Origin: Salinimicrobium tongyeongense
GTDB lineage: Bacteria > Bacteroidota > Bacteroidia > Flavobacteriales > Flavobacteriaceae
DNA length: 64,000 bases
Direction of reading: 5' to 3'
Assembly (NCBI RefSeq): GCF_026109735.1
Contig: NZ_CP069620.1
Location: 2,294,001 to 2,358,000 of the forward strand
The position numbers and the translations under genes were made by a program. Shown in pieces: positions 38,408-46,052 of this stretch. The number at the start of each line of letters is the position of its first letter. Positions within the stretch are counted from its first letter, which is position 1. A model generated the notes under the pieces. That model worked only from the letters and a program-made list of their open reading frames with translations, had not been told where the DNA came from and did no database searches.

Positions 38408-39493
38408 TTATCTACCGCCGCCACGTGACCTAGTTGATGATGAACTGGTTCGAGGTGCCGAAGAGGATCTAACTGTTGAAGAAGATCTTACTGATGGCGT
38501 AGAAGACCGGTAAGAACTGTTGTTGCTTCTTGAAGAACGACTTGTTCTCACTGCAGGTCTTGAGTCTGATGAAGTGCTACTTCTTACGGCAGGTGTAGCC
38601 CTGCGTTGGGTTGCACTTCTGTAACTTCTTTCATAAGAATCGCTGCTGCGGTTCACTGAAGATCTTGTTGTTCTGGTAGAACGGGTTTGATAGGTTCTCT
38701 CGTTATTAGATCGTGTTGCCGCTGCTCTTACGTTGCGGGTATTTGAATAACCCTGGATCCTTGAAACGCGGCTTTCAGAAGCCTCTGTGTCACGGTAGCG
38801 GTTAGAGTAGCTGTCTCTACGCCCGGAGTTATAAGCCACTTGTCGCGTGTTGTTCGAATAGTGGTTGTAATATCCGCCGTAAGGATAGTAAGGAGAGTAT
38901 CTATGTCCGTAGCCGTAATATCCGCCCCAGCCGTAACCCCAGCCAATATTCCATCTCCACGATGGATATGCGTAAGGATGACCGAAGTAATATGGATCAT
39001 AAAAGCCGTAGCGATAGTAGCGGGGCCCCCAGAATGGATCATAAAACCCGGCGTAATAAGGATAACTAAATCCGTAACCATAATGATATGGGCTGTAGAA
39101 GGGATAGTTGTTGTAAATGTTTACTGCGATCTCATCGGGGTCTGTTCCCCAGACCGCACGGCCGGGTTCGTATTCCAAACCTTCGGCTCCAAACATGTTT
39201 TCGTCGTATTGTCCAGACGAGTAAGTCTCGATATCAGTAAAAATTGCTCCATTTTCAGGAACAGCTCCAAACTGTTCGGCTTTTTCTCCAAAGAGGTTTT
39301 TATAATAAAGGGCGTCTTCATAAGATTCCTCGTAATCATTAGCAGTATACGCCTCTCCATTATCTGAGGAGTTGTAAATTCCGTCGTTGTCATAGCCGGC
39401 ATACTGGTAAGAACTACAGGAAGCTAATAAAAACAGAGAGCCAAGTGCTGTAAAAAGGCTTCTCACGTTTAAAAGCTTGTAGTATCGTTTCAT
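38408..39493 (-). CDS. Tyrosine/glycine-rich lipoprotein with Ser/Arg-rich tail
   Basis: A 361-residue protein I cannot assign to a family. The lipoprotein signal ends LFLLASCSSYQYAG. Residues about 125-215 are dominated by Tyr, Gly, Pro and Trp (for example YGYGFSYPYYAGFYDPFWGP). From about 220 to the end the chain is Ser/Arg/Thr repeats ending SSSSTRSRGGGR. It should be exported and largely disordered. It is upstream of the FadL-like porin on the same strand and divergent from proS. Confidence 0.82.
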   Translation of the reverse strand: MKRYYKLLNVRSLFTALGSLFLLASCSSYQYAGYDNDGIYNSSDNGEAYTANDYEESYEDALYYKNLFGEKAEQFGAVPENGAIFTDIETYSSGQYDENMFGAEGLEYEPGRAVWGTDPDEIAVNIYNNYPFYSPYHYGYGFSYPYYAGFYDPFWGPRYYRYGFYDPYYFGHPYAYPSWRWNIGWGYGWGGYYGYGHRYSPYYPYGGYYNHYSNNTRQVAYNSGRRDSYSNRYRDTEASESRVSRIQGYSNTRNVRAAATRSNNERTYQTRSTRTTRSSVNRSSDSYERSYRSATQRRATPAVRSSTSSDSRPAVRTSRSSRSNNSSYRSSTPSVRSSSTVRSSSAPRTSSSSTRSRGGGR

Positions 39494-39509
39494 GACGTTG
39501 AATTATTTA

Positions 39510-39538
39510 TTGAACAAAGATAAAAATAGTTAGTTTTG
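39510..39538 (+). promoter_or_regulatory. Promoter of proS
   Basis: TTG (39510-39512), 18-base spacer, TAGTTTTG (39531-39538): matches the Bacteroidetes consensus, 53 bases before the ATG. Confidence 0.7.
39515..39522 (-). promoter_or_regulatory. Promoter -7 box of the tyrosine-rich lipoprotein gene
   Basis: CAAAGATA reads TATCTTTG on the minus strand, an exact -7 box 21 bases upstream of the lipoprotein ATG. It lies between the -33 and -7 of the divergent proS promoter, so the two promoters physically overlap. Confidence 0.55.
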
Positions 39539-39590
39539 CGCTAACTTTATTTCACTAACAAGGTACAACATTTGTGCCAAAAGACAGGAG

Positions 39591-41069
39591 ATGGCAAAGA
39601 ACCTAACTACTCGAAAAGAAGATTACTCAAAATGGTATAATGAACTGGTTGTGAAGGCCGATCTGGCTGAAAACTCTGCCGTAAGAGGCTGTATGGTAAT
39701 TAAACCCTACGGCTATGCAATTTGGGAAAAGATGCAGGCGCAGCTTGATAAAATGTTCAAGGAAACCGGGCACCAAAATGCCTATTTTCCGCTCTTTGTT
39801 CCAAAAAGCCTTTTTGAAGCTGAAGAAAAGAATGCCGAAGGTTTTGCAAAAGAATGCGCCATTGTCACTCATTACAGATTAAAGAACGACCCCGATAATG
39901 CGGGGAAACTGATAGTAGATCCTGATGCGAAGCTGGAAGAAGAGCTGGTGGTAAGGCCTACCTCTGAAGCTATTATCTGGAACACCTACAAAGGCTGGAT
40001 ACAATCTTACCGCGATTTGCCAATCCTGGTAAACCAGTGGGCCAACGTAGTGCGTTGGGAAATGAGAACCAGATTGTTCCTGCGAACCGCCGAGTTTCTT
40101 TGGCAGGAAGGGCATACGGCTCATGCCACTAAAGCTGAAGCTTTGGCTGAAACAGAGCAAATGAACAATATCTATGCTGAATTTGCGGAAGAATTTATGG
40201 CTATTCCGGTAATTAAAGGAAGAAAAACAGAGACCGAGCGCTTTGCGGGGGCCGAAGAAACTTATTGTATAGAAGCCTTGATGCAGGATGGTAAAGCCTT
40301 ACAGGCGGGAACTTCCCACTTCTTGGGGCAAAATTTTGCAAAAGCCTTCGATGTGAAATTTGCTACAAAAGAAGGCGGTCTTGAGCATGTTTGGGCTACT
40401 TCCTGGGGAGTATCTACAAGATTAATGGGGGCATTGATCATGACACATAGTGACGATAATGGCCTGGTGCTGCCACCCAACCTGGCACCAATACAGGTTG
40501 TTATTGTTCCTATTTATAAAGGGCAGGAACAACTGGACCAGATTTCGGAAGTGGCCAATAAGCTTACTGCCGATTTAAGAGCTCAGGGAATTTCGGTGAA
40601 GTATGACGATCGCGATACTCAAAAACCAGGTTGGAAGTTTGCCCAGTATGAACTACAGGGGGTGCCTGTGAGAATTGCCATTGGCCCCAAAGATCTTGAA
40701 AAAGGTTCAGTAGAACTTGCAAGAAGAGATACGCTGAGTAAAGAATTTGTACAGCAAAATGAGGTGGTGGAGCAGGTTAAAGGGCTTATGACCGAAATTC
40801 AGGAGAACCTTCACAATAAAGCCAGGGCATTCCGCGATGAACATATCACTCCTGTTGAGGATTTTGAAGAATTTAAAAAAGTACTCAAGGGAAAAGGAGG
40901 GTTTATTTCAGCTCATTGGGATGGAACTGCAGAGACCGAAAACAAGATCAAAGAGCTCACAAAAGCTACGATTCGTTTAATCCCCTTTGATGCCGAAAAA
41001 GAGGAAGGAGTATGTGTTTTCACAGGTAGGCCATCTGTAGGCAGGGTGCTGTTTGCAAAGGCTTATTAA
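39591..41069 (+). CDS. proS: Prolyl-tRNA synthetase (eukaryote/archaea-like type)
   Basis: Class II synthetase (492 residues) of the short type without the bacterial editing insertion. Motif 1-3 elements are [58 protein letters not shown] and [20 protein letters not shown]. The anticodon-binding domain is followed by the C-terminal domain ending [13 protein letters not shown]. This type is usual in Bacteroidota. Followed by the tRNA-Glu pair. Confidence 0.97.
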   Translation: MAKNLTTRKEDYSKWYNELVVKADLAENSAVRGCMVIKPYGYAIWEKMQAQLDKMFKETGHQNAYFPLFVPKSLFEAEEKNAEGFAKECAIVTHYRLKNDPDNAGKLIVDPDAKLEEELVVRPTSEAIIWNTYKGWIQSYRDLPILVNQWANVVRWEMRTRLFLRTAEFLWQEGHTAHATKAEALAETEQMNNIYAEFAEEFMAIPVIKGRKTETERFAGAEETYCIEALMQDGKALQAGTSHFLGQNFAKAFDVKFATKEGGLEHVWATSWGVSTRLMGALIMTHSDDNGLVLPPNLAPIQVVIVPIYKGQEQLDQISEVANKLTADLRAQGISVKYDDRDTQKPGWKFAQYELQGVPVRIAIGPKDLEKGSVELARRDTLSKEFVQQNEVVEQVKGLMTEIQENLHNKARAFRDEHITPVEDFEEFKKVLKGKGGFISAHWDGTAETENKIKELTKATIRLIPFDAEKEEGVCVFTGRPSVGRVLFAKAY

Positions 41070-41093
41070 TTTTAAAAAAAAAATTACTCAACA

Positions 41094-41124
41094 TTTGCGG
41101 CATTCAAAAATAGTTGTATTTTTG
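41094..41124 (+). promoter_or_regulatory. Promoter of the tRNA-Glu pair
   Basis: TTTG (41094-41097), 19-base spacer, TATTTTTG (41117-41124): the cleanest -33/-7 pair in the window, 22 bases before the first tRNA. Confidence 0.8.
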
Positions 41125-41145
41125 CATCCGCATTTGAAAATAAAT

Positions 41146-41217
41146 GGTCCGTTCGTCTAGGGGTTAGGACGCCAGGTTTTCATCCTGGTAACAGGGGTTC
41201 GATTCCCCTACGGACTA
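41146..41217 (+). tRNA. tRNA-Glu (UUC)
   Basis: 72 bases with GGTCCGT/ACGGACT acceptor (terminal G-U), D arm, anticodon arm CCAGG-TTTTCAT-CCTGG giving anticodon TTC, and T arm AGGGG-TTCGATT-CCCCT. CCA is not encoded. Identical to the second copy. Confidence 0.96.
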
Positions 41218-41260
41218 CAAAGGTTTGCAAGTCGTGTAAACCAGCTTTGAAATAATAAAT

Positions 41261-41332
41261 GGTCCGTTCGTCTAGGGGTTAGGACGCCAGGTTTTCATCC
41301 TGGTAACAGGGGTTCGATTCCCCTACGGACTA
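41261..41332 (+). tRNA. tRNA-Glu (UUC), second identical copy
   Basis: Exact duplicate of 41146-41217, 115 bases downstream, preceded by a similar AAATAAAT-like leader. It lies 30 bases upstream of rpsT, so tRNA and rpsT may share a transcript. Confidence 0.96.
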
Positions 41333-41362
41333 CTGAAAAAGAATTAATTTAATAAAAGTGTA

Positions 41363-41611
41363 ATGGCAAATCATAAGTCATCGTTAAAGAGGATACGTAG
41401 CAACGAGACAAAGCGTCTTAGAAACCGCTACCAGCATAAAACTACCAGGAATGCCATCAAAAAGTTACGTGAGGCAGGAAAAGAGGAGGCAGAGACTTTG
41501 TATCCTACTGTAGCTTCTATGATTGACAAATTAGCGAAGAAAAACATTATTCATCACAATAAAGCCTCTAATCTTAAATCCAGATTAGCCAAGCACGTAG
41601 CTGCGCTTTAA
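41363..41611 (+). CDS. rpsT: 30S ribosomal protein S20
   Basis: An 82-residue helical protein of the small-subunit body. [40 protein letters not shown] and the C-terminal [20 protein letters not shown] are standard S20. Follows the tRNA-Glu pair without a visible promoter of its own and is closed by a terminator. Confidence 0.96.
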   Translation: MANHKSSLKRIRSNETKRLRNRYQHKTTRNAIKKLREAGKEEAETLYPTVASMIDKLAKKNIIHHNKASNLKSRLAKHVAAL

Positions 41612-41633
41612 TTAAGATAGTGTTCAATTTATA

Positions 41634-41669
41634 AAAAATGCCTTTCGTGTAAAACGGAAGGCATTTTTT
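41634..41669 (+). terminator. Intrinsic terminator of the tRNA-Glu/rpsT unit
   Basis: AATGCCTTTCGT pairs with ACGGAAGGCATT (one wobble) with T-rich sequence after, 25 bases past the rpsT stop. Confidence 0.9.
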
Positions 41670-41768
41670 ATTGAAGAATATGAAATGGATGTTGTTAATG
41701 ATATTCTGGATCAGGAGCAAGTGTCGAGGGGAAATGAACTGATAGTCGAGCTTATTCAGAATTCATCA

Positions 41769-41794
41769 GTAAAATGCCATTTTTGACACCTCTT
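41769..41794. repeat. Half-decayed palindrome family copy
   Basis: The segment AAAATGCCATTTTTGACACC followed by TCTT is identical over 24 bases to one side of the perfect copy at 14014-14048 (read on the minus strand). Its other arm no longer pairs. Confidence 0.7.
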
Positions 41795-42056
41795 GTGTTA
41801 GCTGTATTATGGTTAATCTGAAGTGGAAAGAATTCGGTTCTTTTCTTCTCTAAAATGGCGTCTTAAGGCTTTTATTTTTTCATCATAAAAGATTCCGCAG
41901 AAGCTGCTATGTTTTTGCGTTGTTGAGATATAATAAAAGCATTTCTGAAAATTAATTGAGCCGCTGGCGTCCATTTGCAATCTGTACCGGGAAGTAGAGA
42001 TTGATATTGATTGAAGCTGATCTGAAATCTAAAATAACCGTCGGAAAAATAATATA

Positions 42057-42092
42057 AAAAAAATCCGGAGCATCAAAAGATGTCCGGATTTT
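42057..42092 (-). terminator. Intrinsic terminator of rho
   Basis: AAATCCGG and CCGGATTT with inner GCATC/GATGT pairs form a stem with one bulge. On the minus strand it is followed by a run of T, 25 bases past the rho stop. Confidence 0.85.
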
Positions 42093-42116
42093 GTCATTTT
42101 TGAAAGCTGGCTGTAA

Positions 42117-43859
42117 TTAGCCGTTCATGGAGATCAGGAATTCTTCATTGTTCTTGGTCTGTGTAATGCGTCCATTAATGAATTCCATGGCTTCTACGGG
42201 GTTCATGTCGGCCAAATACTTGCGCATCACCCACATTCTTTGAAGGGTGTTCTCATCAAGTAAAATATCGTCACGGCGTGTACTGGAAGAAGTAAGGTCA
42301 ATAGCAGGGAAAATCCTCCTGTTGGCGATTTTTCTATCCAGTTGAAGTTCCATGTTACCTGTTCCCTTAAATTCTTCAAAGATCACCTCGTCCATTTTAG
42401 AACCTGTCTCGGTAAGAGCGGTTGCGATTATAGAAAGAGATCCTCCGCCTTCAATGTTACGGGCAGCCCCAAAGAACCTTTTTGGTTTGTGCAGTGCATT
42501 GGCATCTACCCCGCCAGAAAGTACTTTTCCACTGGCAGGCTGTACCGTGTTATAAGCTCGGGCCAGGCGGGTAATAGAATCTAAAAGAATCACCACGTCA
42601 TGTCCACACTCCACCATTCTTTTAGCTTTTTCAAGTACGATGTTGGCAACGCGAACGTGCTCATGTGCTTCTTTGTCAAAAGTAGAGGCGATCACTTCTC
42701 CTTTTACATTGCGCTGCATATCGGTCACCTCTTCCGGGCGTTCGTCAATAAGCAGGATTATTTGGTATACTTCAGGATGGTTTGCCGCAATGGCATTTGC
42801 GATATCCTTAAGTAGCATTGTTTTTCCGGTTTTTGGCTGCGAAACGATCATTCCTCTTTGTCCTTTTCCAATAGGGGAAAAAAGATCAATGACCCGGGTT
42901 GAAACCGTACTTTGCCTTTCAGCAATATTGAATTTTTCCTGGGGGAAAAGTGGGGTAAGGTGTTCAAAAGAAACCCTGTCTCTCACTACCTGTGGATCAA
43001 GCCCGTTGATCTTGCTGATCTTGATAAGCGGAAAATATTTTTCTCCCTCCTTTGGAGGTCTAACCTGGCCAAGAACCGTATCTCCGGTTTTAAGGCCAAA
43101 CAACCTGATTTGTGACTGGGAAACGTAAATATCATCTGGAGAAGAAAGGTACATGTAGTCTGAAGATCTCAGGAAGCCATAGCCGTCCTGCATGATATCA
43201 AGTACTCCTTCGCTTTCTATAATTGCGTCAAACTCATAGTCGGGTTCTTTGTAGCGGTTGCGGTTATCTCGGTTGCCAGTGTCTCTGTTGCCGCTGTCGC
43301 GGTTGCTGGTATTGTCCCTGTTGCCGTTGTTATCGCGGTTTCCGCTGTCGCGGGTGTTGTCGCGATTAGTCTGGCTGCGGTTGTTATCACGCGATTCTTT
43401 ATGCCTGGAATCCTTACGCTCTTTTTGCTGATTTCTGGTAGAGGAATCTTTAGGGGCCTGCTGGCGGGAAGAATCTTCTTTTTTGCCTTTTTTCTCACTC
43501 CTGTTTTCAGGTGCAGCTTTTGTTTCCTGCAGGTTTTCTTTTTGCTCCCCTTTTTGTTCTGCTTTTTTCTCAGAAGACTGTCGCTGGTCTGCAGAGATTT
43601 TTGCAGGGCTGGATTTTTCTTTTCTTGGGCGGGTTTTTCGCTGTTTCCTGGCAGAATTCTGGTCTTCCTGGGGTTGAGGTTTGCCCTCTTCATCTGTTAG
43701 TGCCTCCTGAACTTTTTGCGGATTTGCCGCCTGATAATCAAGGATTTTGTATACCAGGTCAAGCTTTTTTTGCGTACGGTATTTAGGTACCTGTAGCGTT
43801 TTGGCTATTTCCTGAAGTTCAGGCAGCTTCTTAGCCTTTAATTCTGAAATTTCAAACAT
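42117..43859 (-). CDS. rho: Transcription termination factor Rho with long Asn/Arg/Asp-rich insert
   Basis: Hexameric RNA helicase that ends transcription (580 residues, against about 420 in E. coli). The Rho-N domain is [20 protein letters not shown] disordered insert of roughly 150 residues follows, first Lys/Glu/Gln-rich, then repeated NRDN/SGNRD units. The CSD RNA-binding domain has [18 protein letters not shown] and the ATPase has [31 protein letters not shown] and [20 protein letters not shown]. Such inserts are known in Bacteroidota Rho. Single gene with its own terminator. Confidence 0.96.
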   Translation of the reverse strand: MFEISELKAKKLPELQEIAKTLQVPKYRTQKKLDLVYKILDYQAANPQKVQEALTDEEGKPQPQEDQNSARKQRKTRPRKEKSSPAKISADQRQSSEKKAEQKGEQKENLQETKAAPENRSEKKGKKEDSSRQQAPKDSSTRNQQKERKDSRHKESRDNNRSQTNRDNTRDSGNRDNNGNRDNTSNRDSGNRDTGNRDNRNRYKEPDYEFDAIIESEGVLDIMQDGYGFLRSSDYMYLSSPDDIYVSQSQIRLFGLKTGDTVLGQVRPPKEGEKYFPLIKISKINGLDPQVVRDRVSFEHLTPLFPQEKFNIAERQSTVSTRVIDLFSPIGKGQRGMIVSQPKTGKTMLLKDIANAIAANHPEVYQIILLIDERPEEVTDMQRNVKGEVIASTFDKEAHEHVRVANIVLEKAKRMVECGHDVVILLDSITRLARAYNTVQPASGKVLSGGVDANALHKPKRFFGAARNIEGGGSLSIIATALTETGSKMDEVIFEEFKGTGNMELQLDRKIANRRIFPAIDLTSSSTRRDDILLDENTLQRMWVMRKYLADMNPVEAMEFINGRITQTKNNEEFLISMNG

Positions 43860-44024
43860 GAATGTTCTTAAATAAAATTGGTCTTTGGTTTAATTAACCT
43901 TCTCGAGGAAGAATCGAAAAAATTTTGGAGTCTAAGTAACCTTTATTGAATTGGTTACGAATTGATACTGCAATTATACGATATTATTTTCAGATTATAA
44001 ATATGGTTTCTAAAAAGAATCTTT

Positions 44025-44032
44025 TATTTTTG
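44025..44032 (+). promoter_or_regulatory. Promoter -7 box of the DUF4293 gene
   Basis: TATTTTTG, exact TAnnTTTG, 18 bases before the ATG at 44051. Confidence 0.6.
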
Positions 44033-44050
44033 TGCCTCTATTGAAGGTAA

Positions 44051-44461
44051 ATGCTACAAAGAATCCAGACAGTTTATTTATTAATTGCGGCCCTGTTTAA
44101 TGCAGGATTTATTTTTATATTTAAACTGTGGAATGATTTTGCGGGGAATGCGGTGTATATCGAAGATGTTTTTTCAGCTTTGGGGTTAACGCTCGTTTCA
44201 GCTTTACTTTCAGTAATTACGATCTTTTTGTTTAGAAATAGAAAGCTTCAGTTTGTGCTGGGGCGTGTCAATATCTTATTAAACTTAATTTTACTAGGAT
44301 TATTTGTCTATTGGTCCCTAACTGTATCTGGAGAAACTTCGGTTTCAGAGAAAGGTATTGGGATGCTGACTCCTGTATTTTCTATCGTTTTTTTAGTGCT
44401 GGCCAATAAGGCTATAAAAAAGGATGAAGATCTTGTAAAATCTGTGGACCGACTGCGATAA
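44051..44461 (+). CDS. DUF4293 family membrane protein
   Basis: A 136-residue protein with four hydrophobic segments. It starts MLQRIQTVYLLIAALFNAGF, the family signature, and continues with FLFRNRKLQFVLGRVNILLN. DUF4293 is restricted to Bacteroidota and of unknown function. It is divergent from rho across 191 bases, a frequent neighbour arrangement in this group as I recall it. Confidence 0.9.
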   Translation: MLQRIQTVYLLIAALFNAGFIFIFKLWNDFAGNAVYIEDVFSALGLTLVSALLSVITIFLFRNRKLQFVLGRVNILLNLILLGLFVYWSLTVSGETSVSEKGIGMLTPVFSIVFLVLANKAIKKDEDLVKSVDRLR

Positions 44462-44490
44462 ACCTTTCATCTTAGTAGTATTAGTGCGTA

Positions 44491-44521
44491 AAAACCCGGA
44501 GTGAAAACTTCGGGTTTTTTA
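44491..44521 (+). terminator. Terminator of the DUF4293 gene
   Basis: AAAACCCGGAGT pairs with AACTTCGGGTTTT (one wobble) and runs into T. Confidence 0.88.
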
Positions 44522-44570
44522 GTTCCTGAAAGTTCAAAGTTTAACGTTCAAGGTTTAAAAATTAAGGGTA

Positions 44571-44595
44571 GCCAAAAATGCCTTTTTAAGAAGGT
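44571..44595. repeat. Palindrome family copy with a core deletion
   Basis: AAAAATGCCTTTTT (44574-44587) lacks the A of the core ATTTTT; the outer arms do not pair well. It lies 110 bases after the DUF4293 gene. Confidence 0.45.
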
Positions 44596-44654
44596 TTTCA
44601 AAAAAGCTTTTTTTATAAAGTTTTTTGTGAAGTGAAGCATTTAAAATTCTAGTT

Positions 44655-44712
44655 GCCAATTTCTAACATCTAATTTCTAAGATCTAAGATCTCACTTCTA
44701 AAATCTAACTTC
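44655..44712. repeat. Degenerate TTCTAA/ATCTAA repeat tract
   Basis: Successive words ATTTCTAACATCTAA, TTTCTAAGATCTAAGATCT and CACTTCTAAAATCTAACTTC make a short imperfect tandem array directly before the phosphodiesterase stop. Its complement shares vocabulary with 13873-13910. Confidence 0.4.
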
Positions 44713-45206
44713 TATTTTTTCCCCAGTTCAATCACCTCCAGGTCTTTAATTTCTTCCCCGTCAATTTTAAACCTCAGCATCGTCCTCATCTGGTGAAAGC
44801 CCTGTTTTCCTGCTGCGCCGGGATTCATGTGTAAAAGACCCAGTTTTTTGTCATTCATTACTTTCAGGATGTGCGAATGTCCGCTAATAAAAATTTTCGG
44901 CGGGTTGGCTTTTATTTCTTCCTTAACTGCCGGAGAGTAGCGCCCGGGATAGCCTCCAATATGGGTGATCCACACGTCTACCTCTTCGCACCTAAATCGA
45001 TTGTTGAGAGGAAATTCTTTTCTTATGCCGCCGCCATCAATATTTCCGTAAACGGCTTTTAGGGGTTTTATTTCTTTAATGGCATTGCTTACCTGCAGCG
45101 TGCCAATATCTCCTGCATGCCACACTTCATCGGCTTCAGCGGTATATTTCAGGATGCGATCATCAAGATAGCCATGGGTGTCACTAAGTAGTAATATCTT
45201 TTTCAT
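44712..45206 (-). CDS. YfcE/MJ0936-type metallophosphoesterase
   Basis: A 164-residue phosphodiesterase of the calcineurin-like superfamily. Metal-binding motifs are LLLSDTHGYLDDRI, HAGDIGTL, VYGNIDGG, THIGGYPG and ISGHSHILKV, all in order. The family hydrolyses phosphodiesters of varied type; the physiological substrate is unknown. Divergent from truA. Confidence 0.92.
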   Translation of the reverse strand: MKKILLLSDTHGYLDDRILKYTAEADEVWHAGDIGTLQVSNAIKEIKPLKAVYGNIDGGGIRKEFPLNNRFRCEEVDVWITHIGGYPGRYSPAVKEEIKANPPKIFISGHSHILKVMNDKKLGLLHMNPGAAGKQGFHQMRTMLRFKIDGEEIKDLEVIELGKK

Positions 45207-45272
45207 AGGGAATAATTATAGCAAGATTAATAATCTACCGCCGGGAAGAATGAGCAGTTGCCTTTAATGGCT

Positions 45273-45280
45273 TATCTTTG
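45273..45280 (+). promoter_or_regulatory. Promoter -7 box of truA
   Basis: TATCTTTG, exact TAnnTTTG, 31 bases before the TTG start of truA. Confidence 0.55.
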
Positions 45281-45311
45281 TTCCTTTAATTTGCAAAAGT
45301 AAAAATTTAGG

Positions 45312-46052
45312 TTGAGATATTTTTTGGAGCTGGAATTCTTCGGAAAAGCCTATCACGGCTGGCAACGACAACCTGAGGCTATAACAGTGCAGGAGGTGAT
45401 TGAAAGTTCCCTTAGCACATTGCTTCAGGAAAAAATTGAAGTCCTGGGTGCCGGAAGGACAGATGCAGGAGTGCACGCGAAGCAGATCTTTGCGCATTTT
45501 AATACCGGAATAAAACTGGACAGTCAGTTTATTTTCAGGATAAATTCGCTGCTGCCAAACGATATCGCTGTTAAAGATCTTGCTGCCGTACACCCCGAAG
45601 CTCATGCCCGTTTTGATGCTGTAGCCCGTTCCTACGAATATCACATCACTACAAGGAAGAACGTGTTTCAACGTGAAACGGCATATTACTTACAGAGAGA
45701 GCTCGATGTGGAAAAGATGAATGCAGCTGCAAAGATCCTGATGGATTACACCAGCTTTAAATGTTTTTCCCGGTCCAGGACCGATGTACATACTTACAAC
45801 TGCACAATAACAAGGGCAGAATGGGAACAACGCGATAACCTGCTTATCTTTCACATTACGGCCGATCGCTTTTTGCGGAATATGGTGCGGGCCATTGTGG
45901 GTACATTAGTGGAGATAGGCTTGGGAAAACGCGAAATAGACAATATGCATCACGTGATTAAAAGCGGGAACAGGAGTGAAGCGGGAGCATCTGTACCTGC
46001 ACAGGGATTGTATTTAACCAGGATCTTATATCCTGAAAGTATTTTTATTTAA
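45312..46052 (+). CDS. truA: tRNA pseudouridine(38-40) synthase
   Basis: Converts uridines 38-40 of tRNA anticodon stems to pseudouridine (246 residues). It starts at a TTG (MRYFLELEFFGKAYHGWQRQ), the point where TruA homology begins. The catalytic Asp is in LGAGRTDAGVHAKQI; FRINSLLPNDIAV, ARSYEYHI and FLRNMVRAIVGTLVEIG are signatures. Its stop overlaps the ABC transporter ATG by one base (TAATG), coupling the two. Confidence 0.95.
   Translation: MRYFLELEFFGKAYHGWQRQPEAITVQEVIESSLSTLLQEKIEVLGAGRTDAGVHAKQIFAHFNTGIKLDSQFIFRINSLLPNDIAVKDLAAVHPEAHARFDAVARSYEYHITTRKNVFQRETAYYLQRELDVEKMNAAAKILMDYTSFKCFSRSRTDVHTYNCTITRAEWEQRDNLLIFHITADRFLRNMVRAIVGTLVEIGLGKREIDNMHHVIKSGNRSEAGASVPAQGLYLTRILYPESIFI

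Larger units (their letters stand above)
41612..42116. other. Intergenic region rpsT-rho (505 bases)
   Basis: Between the rpsT and rho terminators lies AT-rich sequence with one half-decayed palindrome copy (41769-41794). A 33-codon frame (41685-41786) is visible but not supported as a gene. Nothing else is recognisable. Confidence 0.55.

Noticed and set aside
41685-41786. 33-codon frame starting MDVVNDILDQEQVSRGNELI between rpsT and rho
   Set aside because: It has a plausible amino-acid pattern but is very short, has no promoter or start context, and its end runs into a palindrome copy. It may be chance or a remnant.
42640-43128. 162-codon frame antisense to rho
   Set aside because: Shadow of the rho ATPase region; no independent evidence.
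43217-43400. Regularly spaced repeats within rho, considered as a CRISPR-like array
   Set aside because: The repeats are in frame and encode NRDN/SGNRD units of the Rho insert; spacing is codon-based and there are no spacers or cas genes.
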